From Allodiplogaster sudhausi (Eukaryota > Nematoda > Chromadorea > Rhabditida > Diplogasteridae), in the NCBI GenBank assembly GCA_945643635.1, contig CALZFC010000097.1, positions 597,501-661,500 on the forward strand: a stretch of 64,000 nucleotides of DNA, read 5' to 3'. Under the pieces are notes generated by a model. The model had not been told where the DNA came from, did no database searches, and saw only the letters and a program-made list of their open reading frames with translations. The translations under genes were made by a program, and so were the position numbers. This document shows, piece after piece, positions 38,418-50,200 of the stretch (within the stretch, counting starts at the first letter, position 1; each line of letters begins with the position of its first letter).

Positions 38418-40008
38418 ATGCTGCCCCGCCAGTTACTCGTGGTTGCGCGTCGTTTAGCCGCTCGCCCGCTCTCTTCGGCTTCAGTTGGCGCCGGCGGTGC
38501 CGAACAAAGTTTCCAACTTATTATTATTTTTGTTTATATTTGATACATCGCATTAAAAAAAAAGAATTTTTTTCCGTTGTTTAGTCTCTTTCGTTTATGC
38601 ATGCATTTTTTTGACTTTCATACAGCACATTAAAAGAATTATTCATTGTCTAGTCGCTGTCGCTAATGATTTTAGTTGTTATTTTCCTTTCATCTATTTC
38701 TACTTTGTTCTTTTAGCGTCTGCGCCCACTACGGCAGTTCAGGAGAAGAAGCCATGGGAAGCACCGTGGGAGTTTGCGTTGCCAAAGAAAGGTGCGATTC
38801 TCTTGATGAATTGTATTCTTGTTCAGAGAGATGATCGAGTAATTACGGACTAAAAAGTTGTGTAAATCCTGCTTTAACCTATTCTCGTTAATTTTTTTCT
38901 GCACAAGATGTAGGAATCGTTATAGCTTTTTTAAATGGCCATTACAATTACAATTCAACTAAATTATAATAAACTCACCTGGAAGCTTGTGGATAACATT
39001 TGGGCGTTATCCTAGTTGGGGGGGGGACCAAAAATTTTTTTTCCCAATCGACTCCAAATCGTGCACAGGGGGGTTATAGGAAATGGGAAACACGATTATA
39101 ATGTTTATTTTGTCGTTTTAAAAGGCTACATTTTTTTCCATATGCTATTTCGGAATCTTTTCGTTCCTTCCAGAGCGCACTCTGACAACATTCGAGGAGC
39201 TGCCGGTGGACTGGTCGGAAGTGGAACGCCTTCTTCCACAGGAGATCATCCCCGATCTGCCCAAGCACGCCTCCTATCCGACTCCAAGTGGCTGGATGCC
39301 ACCACAAGGTGCGCGGTTTTCTTGCCTCCTACTAAATGTTTATTTCCACTCATTTTGATAATTAGAGCGGTCTCCTGGTACTTAAAATTTTCTTTGTATC
39401 CCAAGAGCTTTGTCGTAGTTTCTTAAAACCCTTCAAAATTATGATTCTACAATAATTCTACCGTTCTCCTAGATCCTCCGCCGTCTCTACCGTACTTTGT
39501 CGGCCGCCGTCGTGACCATGTCTTCCCGCTCTTCCTGGAGAGAAGACGCGACTTGCTCAACGCGAAGACACTCGACTTTGACTACGTCGAGCTGGTGGTG
39601 CTGAAAAACGTTGAGGGCGATGTTTTTGTTAGTTCATCAACATTAATTAGTTGTAGTAATAGTAGTAATTTGCTTACCATTAGTTTTATTTTATGTTTAT
39701 GTTATTTTTGTAGTGGGCTTGTATTGAAGGATATTAGCCCTTAAGTTGAAATGTCGTGATTGCTTAGTAATATTTTATTATTTATGCATGTTATTTTTGT
39801 TATTGTTCTTTAATATTTTCAATATACATATTTAACAAGGAAAAAAAATAAGATTTTTCAGGCCTGCGAAGCTGATCTTCGCGCTTTCCTGGAGTCGGAG
39901 CTTGGGCACCCGATCGCAACGCACGTGGACGAACTCAAAGGGCGCATCAAGGTGAAGGGCGCTGACAGGACACTCCTCGAGAAGTTTCTCTTCCAAAAGG
40001 GTTTCTAG
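38418..40008 (+). CDS. MRPL49: Mitochondrial ribosomal protein mL49 (5 exons, 196 residues)
   Basis: Structural protein of the mitochondrial large ribosomal subunit; the mL49 family also relates to the ICT1-like neighbourhood of the central protuberance. Exons: 38418-38496, 38717-38791, 39174-39308, 39473-39627, 39862-40008, phases consistent. The N-terminus MLPRQLLVVARRLAARPLSS is basic, Ser/Leu-rich and lacks acids, as expected for a matrix-targeting presequence. Family motifs: YPTPSGWMPPQ, LPYFVGRRRDHVFPLF, LKNVEGDVFACEADLRAFLE, and the C-terminus THVDELKGRIKVKGADRTLLE followed closely by EKFLFQKGF. Length is close to family norm. The ATG follows a TTTAG acceptor-like site by one base, suggesting a spliced leader. 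Function is confident from collinear motifs. Confidence 0.87.
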
Positions 40009-40607
40009 AAGGGGGGTTAAGAGTATAATCCACCAGGGGAGTGAGACCCCCCCCCCCCCCCCGGGAAACTCCATGGCCCTACTTCCCTGTCCAAGGGCAT
40101 ATAGACAAGTAAGAGGTACTATTTTGGTATAGTTTTTGTTATTACTCGGTTTTTTTTCTCTGATTTCGTATCACTCTTGGTCTTCGAATTCTGTTTTGTG
40201 TGCTGTTCTTGTTGACGCTAGTATACATTGATTGAATTTATATAGTAGCTGTTGTTTTTTCTCTCGGTTGTTCTGTTGCAAATATTCTTTAATTTCAATG
40301 AAACATAAAGAATGTGTCTCGAGAATGGCTCATAAGTGGAAATGATGCAGTTGTTATCCAGCGAAAATGCTATCATGATTGTTTACTCGGTATTATATAT
40401 CATCGGTGATAGGAAGAAATTTCTTATTATATGAGTCATTTATGGGATGTCGTCCTTTGATTTTTGAATGGCCAATCATTAGATGATTAGGCGCCTGCCC
40501 GTTCTCTTTTCCCTTCCCAGTGATGTGTGCGGTGCGTTTCCCATTCTTCCCCACTCTCTCTCTCTCTCCCTCTATCTCTCTCCCTCTCTCTATCTCCCTC
40601 TCTCTCT

Positions 40608-40649
<42 letters not shown>

Positions 40650-40848
40650 TCTCTTCCGATTTCTTTTTCTCCATCGGTCTACCTTCACTCAACCGCATTC
40701 ATCAATTCTCTGCGTCACTTTAGTGCTACTACCTTTTCTAAGTTTATGTTACTTTATCCTTCCGTTTCACCGTAGTAAAGTGCTCTTCTTTCTATACTTT
40801 CCTTTCTTACTTCTTTCTCTCTCTCCCTGGCCTTCTTGCACTTCTCTA

Positions 40849-40908
<60 letters not shown>

Positions 40909-41587
40909 CTTCTCTCTCTTCTCTCTCTTTCTCTCCCACTCTAGTTAGGAAATGAATTCTCGAGCCCTTCCCTTGTTTTTTGCATCGTCATACGGTTGCT
41001 GAGTCACCATTATGCGTCGCATTGTTGATGCTTCCCTTTGCAATTGTCTCTGTCTCCGAAATGTCTCTAGTCTCTTCTCGACGAATCTCCCTCCTTCTCT
41101 CTCGCTCTCTCTCTCTTTCTCTCTCTCTCTCTCCATCTCTCCTTCTCCCTCTGTCTCTCTCTGTCTCTCTGTCTCTCTCTCTCTCTCTCTATCTGTCCAA
41201 CATTCTCTCTTCCGCACACTCATGCCGTGCTTTCATCCTCCCTCCCAAAATGCTGACCGTACCATCTAGTTACCGCTTCTTCACTCTAGTAGTAAGGTTG
41301 GAGGGAAATCGACTACTTCTCTGCCTTCTTGATTGTGAGGATGAGAGTAGAGTGACACCACTTACTCCTATTGTACTCCTCTTCAACTCGAACACAACTT
41401 GGCTCTGTTCTTCTCCCGCACCTGTTTCGTAACTACTTCACATCGATTTATCATCAGCACCGTTGCTCCTACTCTCATAGTTCTCTTCCTTCATCTCTCT
41501 CTCCCTCTCTTCCTCTCCCCCTCTCTTTCTCTGCCGTCTCTCCGTCATCGAGTCCCTCTTCAAAAAGAACCACAAAGAAAAGGGAGC
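40009..41587. other. Intergenic region mL49 to ZFYVE19-like gene
   Basis: Includes a C homopolymer (about 40048-40064) downstream of mL49, AT-rich DNA, and CT tracts at 40550-40660, 40800-40940, 41085-41195 and 41490-41550. No gene is supported; an unseen 5' exon of the downstream gene could lie here. Confidence 0.5.
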
Positions 41588-42664
41588 ATGACCGGTGGCT
41601 GGAGTGCTGTCAAAGCACTCCTCGCCCGCCACGCTCGCGCCAAAGACAAGAAGGAGAGAGAGGAGCCGGAGCGGGGCGGTCGACGCCGGAGTCGAAATCG
41701 ACACTCCTCGGCACCGCCAACAAGTCGACTCCACGATGCGGGCACTCAGACGCCGCCACTCTTGCCCGGTGGAATCAACCCCATCGTATGTAGGACAGCC
41801 CGAGCTGGCACTGCGCCAATAACAGCCAGACCATCAGGGGGTCAAAGAAGGCCCCCTGAAGGGAGTCGAAGTATGACCACTGAAGGGGGTCAAAGAAGGC
41901 CCCTCGAAGGGGGCCCAAGTAGGACCCCAGATGACCCCACCCCTTCGCCTCGCTTCATCCGCGCATCAGCAACGGCCAATCCGAGAACGAGAGCGACAGC
42001 ATCGGCGAGAGCGCAGACTGAGACCACTCAGAGACCCCCCATAGCAGGCCCCCTTTCGGCATTTACTCGGTACCCATCAAGGGAACCACTACGAGTAACT
42101 CCCTCAGCACCCGGGACATTCTTTAATGATAGACCAAAAGCTCTAGGGGGTCCACCACCGCAGCCACCAAGGGGTCTACCATCTCCTCAACCGCCACCCC
42201 GACCTGCCCCTCCCAAGCGATACCAATCTAATCCAGATCTAATGAGTGTGCCCAGAATGTACCCAGAGCTTTCACCAAGTCACAGTCCTGAAAGATCATT
42301 CGATTTCCTAGACGCAGGAAGATCACCGACCTGGTCTGAAGGCATGCCAGCAGCGGCATGCTGCACGAATTGCCGAACGAAGTATTCTCTGCTGAATCGA
42401 GAGGTCAGAGCGGGAAGTTTAAATAGTATTAAAATAGTAGTTGTGGAAGGTAAAACAGTATGTTAAAAAAGGAGTTGTAACATTAAATAAAGTGTTTAAC
42501 AATTTTTCGCTTTTAGTACTGAGTTAGTATTTTGTAGTCGTACTGGTATTCTTTTTCTCAGGAAGGCTGCTCTGCTTGCGCTCTGTCATTCTGCAAGAAG
42601 TGCGTTAACTTCCGGGTACTCATTCCGCATCTCTCAGATAAGGTTTGCTCTCTACTGCTTTGTC

Positions 42665-42701
<37 letters not shown>

Positions 42702-45700
42702 CTCTCTCTGTCTCTCTCTTTCTCTCTTTCTCTCTCTCTATCTCTCTCTCTCTCTCTCCCTCTCTCTCTCTCTCTTTATCTACTCTATCTGTATTCTTTC
42801 CAAACATCTTTCCTATTATTTTACCTTTGCCTTGCTAATTATGATTTTCTGCATTATCTTCTGCATTTCGTGATTTTTTTTCTTGTAATTTTTTCAACAT
42901 CACTTTCGTGAAAAGGAATCGATGAAAAGCGAACACCGGCTCAGAATTTGGAAACATTTTGTAAGGTGTATTTTGTAAGATATTCGAGTTTTATAATTTT
43001 AAACTTCTAATTATAATAAATATAATAGAAACAATAGCAGGGAATTTTTTCTCTTAAGTAGTCTTAATTTGTTTTTCTTTTAGCCCGTGAGTGTCTGCCG
43101 TGACTGCTGTGAGAAGAAGCGCGCTGAGGCCACGGAGAAAGCAGCCCGGCCAGCACAGGAACAGAATGTCGTGGTAAGACTATCTTCTTATTAAATCGTA
43201 TTTCTCCAAATTCAGCTTAATTACTCTTTAGCGCTCTTAATGTTTCCAACAATACTCATATCCATTCAGTCCGCATGAAAACCACCTAGTAGGTGAATAT
43301 ACTTTTCCAAGTAGTAACATTTCTTTTCTATTATCTTGCAATTAGTATATCCATTTAAAAGGATATACTTTTTTTCTTATGAGTGAGAAAGAAGAGACGA
43401 AATAATTTTTCTTTAAATGACAATAAATTGAAGATTTCTTCGCGCCCTTTGCCTCCTCCGAGCGGCACGTCCACGTCAGTAACAGCCACACCAACCACGG
43501 TATATCCTTCTGCCAGCCCACAACTGAACATTCCTGTGGCATGTGAGCAATTGTGTGGTGAGCCACTGTTAGAAAAGTATTTCTTTTTTTAAATGATTTT
43601 TTCTTTGAATAGTCTTTATATTTTCTATAACTTTTTGAAAGATTCTTATTTAATACTTTAAATTGTTTTGGCTTAGTAGAGAAATATTACAATTTTATAA
43701 TTTTCGTTCGTTGAAATATATTTGGAGGGAAAGGTTTGAAAATTTGTGTTATTGCTGTCATATTCTAGGTATGCCTGCCTCTGTGGAGGAATTGTGAGAG
43801 TAGCCTTCCTTTCAGGAGTTGCGCAAGAAAGAGGCGTGCATGAACAACCGGACACAGCAGCGGCGGCTGCAGCAGCCCCATGGGGGGGTGATGGTCTACC
43901 GCCGCCGTCGATGCGTGCCCAGTACGGGGCAGGGGCAGGGGCAAGAGGGAACGGCGGTGGCGGCGGAGGAGGTACACGAATTGGACGCCAGGCAGGCGCC
44001 CAGCCGGCGCCCGCGCTAGAGCAACCGGCTCCCACGGATCCCGATCAAGAACTGGCGACAAGGGCATCCAAGCTGAGAGAGGGTAGAGCGGAAGCAGAGA
44101 CAGCACCGAGCATCACGGAGCTTGAGGTAGTGTGGTGAGAGGGGAGAGTGAGGGAGAGAGAGAGGAGAGAGGGGAGAAGGGAGTGGGAGAGAGAGACAGA
44201 GGGGAAAGCGAAAGAGAGAAGCATAAAGATACAGAGAGCGCAGGAAGCCTTGTTTATCATATAAAAAAACTTATAATAGGGTTTGCTCATAGGGTCATTA
44301 ATGATGCTTTGTCAGGAGAGACTGGCAGCGCTGCGTGGATGTGACGTAGAACTTGTCAGGAATCCACGCTCATGGCTACCCACCAAGGACACACGGAGTG
44401 AAACGGTAAGTGGGAGGAGGAGTACGGTACATGAGGGCGAGGGTACGGTGGATAATGTATGGGATAATGTAGATATTGTTGTTCTCTTCTCTTGACTGGT
44501 AGACGATGATATGGCTTTTATTTGATAGCTAATTATATTAGCTATTGAATTATAATGAATAGTAATATGTATATTATATTAATAATACAATGCAATTTCT
44601 TTTCCTCTTAGGAGTGCGTGACAGATCTAGTACGCGAGGCAATGGACCGCGCTCGCTTAGAGGAGCAGTTTGATCCGGATCGCCAGATTGAGACAATGGC
44701 CAAGCAGCTCAGTCAGGATGTCGCAGTCATCAGAGGAGAGAGCGTGCCAGCCGAGGTGACGCAAGACGACGAGGTCAGGGGGATTGGCGGGAGACAAGAG
44801 ATGTTCAAACAGTGTTTTTTGCTTCTGAGGATCATGCGGGAGTGATATGTATTTGAAGAATTTATCAGAGGGATTTATCAGTGAATAGGTGCTTAGATGC
44901 TTTTGAAAGTGACAATAATTTAAATTCCACTAACGAGCTTTTTAAAATAAAAGAAATTAACTTTAATGATTACATTTTTTTAATAAAAGAAATTACTTTA
45001 ACAATTACATTTTTTGAGAACCGCCTGTCCGCCGTCCCCTCAACAGCTTCGCACATGTCAGAAGTGAGTGAAACGACGAAGGAAGAGCTCGCAGAGGTGG
45101 AGCGAGTCATGAAAGAGGCGGAGAAGAGGCTGGCACAGGGCAAGGTCAGTGAGGATTGTGATACGGTAGTTTAAAGGGAGATTACGGTAGCACGTTTATA
45201 AGAAGTCGGATACAACCGGTTATTCTTAATTGGAAAAACTAGATTACTTCACACGGAATGTTTAATTAATAGTTGATATTGAAACTCGAAAGTATTCTGT
45301 GCGTGCAGTTTTTCTTTAGTTACTAGTGATTGTAATGATAGCCAGGAAAAGGACTTTTCTACTCTTGTAGAATAAGGAACAACCTTCCGGACATGATGCT
45401 GACTCTGGAACACTGAAAAGAGAGATGGACAATGCAAACAAACTCAGTTTGTTTAACGTTTATTCTCTTTTAAAAATTCTCATCTTATTTTATTTTGCGT
45501 GATTTAATGTTTTCAACTGCAATTTCCTTTTGCAGTCTTTGTTAATTAGAATAATGAGTAACTTTAACGTCACATTCTGGAGGCTTTTAAGCTAATAGTT
45601 CTCGAGATTATTCCTTTCAAGGGTTTGATAGAAGCTCTTTATTGATCTCAGAATAATAAGACAAGTTTTTGTTGTTGTATTGCAGCAAAACAATTGTCAG

Positions 45701-46173
45701 CGGACATTGAGAAGGTCAACTCGGAACTGGCCGGATTCTGGCAGCGACAGCATGCAAAGGCAGCAGCGAGAGGAAAAGGAAGAGAAGAAGAGGAGGAAGG
45801 AGAGGACGAGGAGGAAAGTGAGACAGAAGGAGAACTGGATGATGACACCATTGCAAGAATTGTCAGAGAGGCCGAGCAGACTCCGGATGTTGAGGTGGGA
45901 TTCTACGGTTTTCTCCAGATGTTGAAGTGGGTTTTTACGGTATCAGAGGATGTTAAAGAGACTTTTTAAGGCTTTCTCCAGATATTGAAATGGCTTTTTA
46001 CGGCTACTAGTTGACACTTTTGTACGTATCAATAAGACGATGACAACATTCATAGTTCAATCATTTTTGTTCAGGAAGAACCAGCAACGGTGAAGCGAGT
46101 TCAGACTCTGGAATCAACTCCAAAAGACGGCAAGAAGGGCAACAGTCTTTTTGGCAAGCTATTCAAGAAGTAA
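41588..46173 (+). CDS. ZFYVE19: ZFYVE19/ANCHR-like FYVE protein, abscission checkpoint regulator (10 exons, ~681 residues)
   Basis: In animals ANCHR binds PI3P and VPS4 at the midbody and delays abscission (NoCut checkpoint). Exons: 41588-42403, 42562-42642, 43084-43173, 43434-43499, 43816-44126, 44316-44405, 44612-44773, 45019-45139, 45686-45894, 46075-46173. An extended basic/Pro-rich head (residues 1-255) precedes a complete eight-Cys FYVE-type zinc finger with spacing C2C-12-C2C-4-C2C-17-C2C (CTNC, CSAC, CKKC, CRDC). As in ANCHR it is atypical: the usual RHHC basic patch is replaced. Downstream are the ERLAALRG motif and long coiled-coil helices, then a Lys-rich end NSLFGKLFKK. Oddities: exon 5 is 311 nt where 312 is needed, consistent with a missing G in the G7 run at 43882; the exon 8 donor appears to be GC (45140). 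Human ANCHR carries FYVE at its N-terminus, so the long head here is unusual. An AATAAA lies near 46268. Confidence 0.78.
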
Positions 46174-47274
46174 TGTCAATGGAATTTTCTTGTTATGGAT
46201 TGTTATAGTGAAAAAAAAATTCTATGCTTGTGCTTCATTTTATGGTAAGCGTATTATGATGTTGACTAAATAAAATAAAAATGAGATATAAAGTGAGAGA
46301 GCCGGTTTTATGAATGGGACGCGCTAAAGGTGATATGGGTCGATTTGGAGACCAGGCAGTTCCTGTAGGAATACTTACATTTGCTTGCTATATGGCTCTA
46401 TATTATCGAGTTCTGTGATAAATGTTTTTTTGTCTTGTAATTGTCTGGAATAAAGTTGCATACTTGTAATTGTCTGGAATAAAGTTGCATACTTGTAATT
46501 GTCTGGAATAAAGTTGCATACTTGTAACGGTCTGGAATAAAGTTGCATACTTGTAATTGTCTGGAATAAAGTTGCATACTTGTAACGGTCTGGAATAAAG
46601 TTGCATACTTGTAATTGTCTGGAATAAAGTTGCATACTTGTAATTGTCTGGAATAAAGTTGCATACTTGTAATTGTCTGGAATAAAGTTGCATACTTGTA
46701 ATTGTCTGGAATAAAGTTGCATACATCTTCATAACTTTGAAGTATGCTATCATGAATTTATGTGTTTTGTTCGTTCATAAGAACTACCGATCAAATATCT
46801 ATTTATGTTGGCAATGAACTAGAATGATGTAGCTTTTAGAAATGCAGAGTGCGTGAGAAAAGGAGGGTTGAAAAGGCTAGTATTTTAGTGTGTAACATTC
46901 CGGTACTGTAGAGTCCTAAACGTCGCCCTTAGTTATGGTGAGTTTTCTTCTGCATGAAAATATGGTAGCCCTCCACGTCGTCTTAACCTTTTTTTTTCAA
47001 ATATAGCTATTCTGGGTTTCATTTCGCATTTGTTTATGTTTCTCGTTCGGTTGCTGTCTGATCAAAAGTGATTCCGTTGTTTCTGTCGCAGCACGAAGAG
47101 CAGGAGTACTTTTTTTTAAAATTATTTTTGAACGGGGCAAATTTGACTTGGCGCAGTTTAACCTTCGATATCGCTATTGTTTAGTATTTGTTTTCTATTG
47201 TTATTGTTTTGCAAACGTAAAATCTGATTAAAAGTAGGAATACTTCTTCTAGAGGCCGACCACTCTCGCCCGCA
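46174..47274. other. Intergenic region with 29-bp tandem repeat and putative trans-splice site
   Basis: Holds the 3' end of the ZFYVE19-like gene (poly(A) signals near 46268), the 29-bp repeat array, and the upstream region of the ankyrin-GH20 gene, where TACTTCTTCTAG ends at 47252, 22 bases before its ATG. Confidence 0.5.
46435..46724. repeat. 29-bp tandem repeat, exactly ten copies
   Basis: The unit TTGTAATTGTCTGGAATAAA plus GTTGCATAC is repeated ten times over exactly 290 bp. Two copies carry CGG in place of TTG after TTGTAA; the others are essentially identical. It lies between genes. There are no spacers, so it is not a CRISPR array. Confidence 0.96.
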
Positions 47275-50200
47275 ATGGCAGCTGCCAATGGGGGAGAGCG
47301 CGCCTGCGAGTTGCTGCTCAAGTGTGTCGAGGAGGGACGAGTGGATGTATTGTGCAGCTTACTCGCGCAACTAAGTCAGACTTTTTTGAAGTTTTTTTTT
47401 GTTGCTTTTTACTTTCCACTCCTTGTAATTTTTACTTATCTTGCTATAAACAACTTTACCTTCTTTCCCCGTTATTGAAGCAAGACTTCAACTCGAACTG
47501 TTGGAGTTAGGTTTTGTGTGAATTGCTGGAGAGAAGTATTAGCAAAGATGTTGCTAGCTATTTATTGTTGTGTGTTGTTAAAAATTAAAAAAAGTAATCT
47601 TTCCAAAAGTGTTTTAATTTTTATTTATTTTATTTTTAGAAAAGAAGGGTGACTTCCACGAGCAAGTTGATGTCATCTGCTGCAAAAGTGGCACGCTTCT
47701 CCATCGCGCCGTTGATCTTGGTTTGCTATTTCTCACAAGTTTGGCAACCTAGAATTTTGATATATGGAGACCGGACGGTGAATAGCTTGCATTTGACCTC
47801 CCTAGTTATTGCGAAATAGGAAGAGGAATTTGTAGTTTTTTAAGGCAGCACGAAAGTCAACCATAGTCTATTTCGATTCTTCTGATCATTGTAGTTGCTT
47901 CTGTCTATATCACATGGTGTCTCGCCCTTTAGTCAGGCAAAAAGGCGCGAATTCAAACGTGAGTTTTTGTCTCCTTTAAGACTCGACGGATGCCATCAAC
48001 GCGTTACTCGCAAACGGAGTTAACCCCTGCGTGCAGAATGACGATGGAAAAACACCATTCCAGGTCACGAGAATGGCATTGTCTAACATGACATTTCCCT
48101 GTTTTAAGCCTTACCTGTTCTCATTTCTAATTAGTTACCTTGTATTCCGAAAATTTTTTGCTAATTAAAAAAGAGAAAAGTCAAAACTGCTTCAATATCT
48201 CCATCATGGATATATTCTTACAAGGGAACCATCTAAGCATAACCCGGCGGATTTTGATCGCACCTGTCCAGATCGATAGTCCAAGTCGAGAAATGATGAT
48301 AACCATTTTCGCTTTTTCCTAAATGGCCTCCGGCAATTTTATATTGATTTTTAAAAATTTGCATAAATTGAGGTGGTAGGTTGCTGATAACTATTTTGCC
48401 ATTGTCGGTGTCAAGCTTGTGACTAAAAGCCTGCGTGGTGCAGTGGTTGCACGCTCGCTTTCTGTTTTGAAAGTCGCAGGTTCGAACCCCATTTGGTTGA
48501 AATTTTTGCTGCAGTTTAGAAATTCAAGTTTGGAGAAGTAGACACGAAAAAAATTATTCCGATGAGAGGAGTCCATTTCGCCCATGTTTGCGAATCCACA
48601 ATGACCTAAATAGTTCGGAAAACAGAATGAAGTCTTCTTCCATGTCTGGTACCAGGTGGCAACCATATGCCTATTACGGTACTTCTGGAAATGAGGCCAG
48701 AATTAATAAATAAACTTGTTATTCGCGTTCCCCGCACCACCCTGTGGTGATTTTGGAGGAACAACTTTTCTCGACATTTTGGGGCAGATGTAACGTAATA
48801 GGTCATTACGGATTCGCAACTATGGGCGAAGTAAACACCTTCCAACACCTGATGCCCTTGTAGACAAGAAGAAAGCTATAGTTACACGAATTTTAAGTGT
48901 ATACGCACTCTCCTCTCATCGGAATAATTTTTTTCGTATGTACTTCTCCAAACTTGAATTCCAAAACTGCAGGAGGTACAATTGTACTATTCCCACCACA
49001 GAAGAAAACTTAAAAAAAACTTTTTTCATTGAAATTCATCCCAAGGGCGTTTTGGGTACGGGGAATACGAATATCAAATCCATTTGTTATCATGAGGTCA
49101 TTTTCACGGTAAGTTAGGCAAGGTTAGGGAAGTAAGATGCTCACTTTGCGAGTGTTGTTGAGCGAAGCCAGAGAAAGAAATGAGTATGATATTCGCTTTC
49201 CCCGTTCCGAAAACCTCCCTGGAATCAATTTCAGCGAAAATATTTTTTTCTGAAGTTCGACCTCTGGGATGGGAATAGTTAGTACCTGTAGCAAAACATT
49301 TCAACCGAATGGGGTTCGAACCTGTGACATTCAAAATTGTAAGCGAGCACGTAACCCACTGCGCCACACAGTCCTATTTAATTGCTTAAGCCAGACATTG
49401 ACAATGGTAAAGCCACTAAATTCTGCGATTTTATGCAAACTTTAAAAATCAATATAAAATCCCCGGAGGCCATTAAAAAAAAAGTGAAAATGGTTATCAT
49501 CATTTCTCGACTTGGACTATCGATCTGAACAGGTGCGATCAAAATCCGCCGGGTTATGCTTAGATGGTTCAATTGTTAGGATTGTCTTTAAAATAGAACT
49601 AAAATGGTTACTTCGCATTAATCCTGCCTTAATCCACGGCTTGTTCAGGGATGTCAATCGGATGCAGCGCGGAATGCCTTCGTACAGGAAGTCCTTCGCG
49701 CTATTACAATGTCGAGGTTGGTGGATTGTTAGAATTCTTTTTTTTTTCCTTTTTGTACCTGGGAAAACTCACTTGATATTCTAGCTTTAAAGGTAAAAAA
49801 AATGAGTAAATTAAATATAGCTGAGGTAAAGTGCTGCATATTTCTCTCAGCCTCGGCCGCGTCTGCCAGCTCATCTCTTCGGGTGTGCCCGTGGATTCTT
49901 TTGACTCGAACACCTCGAAGAATACGCTCCTCAACTGGGCGGCCGACTTCTCGACAGTCGATGTTGTCCGGTGGGTTTTCATGTGCAATATTATTATTAT
50001 AGGAATCTGGTCCACCGAATGTTGCCTTACAGAAAAATTATATTTATTGTGTTATGCAAAAAAGAATTATAAGAAAAATCTGCAAATATCTTACGCTGGT
50101 CTTAATCCTTACGCGCACATTCTGCGAACGATTCCTATAAACATAAGAGTATTCAGGTGTTTTTTTTTTTTTTTTTTTTATCATTCATCTCAATAGTGAT

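Noticed and set aside
46435..46724. CRISPR-like 29-bp repeat
   Set aside because: Units abut without spacers, and the genome is eukaryotic.
48429..48500. Possible functional tRNA gene
   Set aside because: A and B boxes are present but the 5' and 3' ends do not pair as an acceptor stem, and an inverted partner exists at 49300-49374; it belongs to a repeat element.
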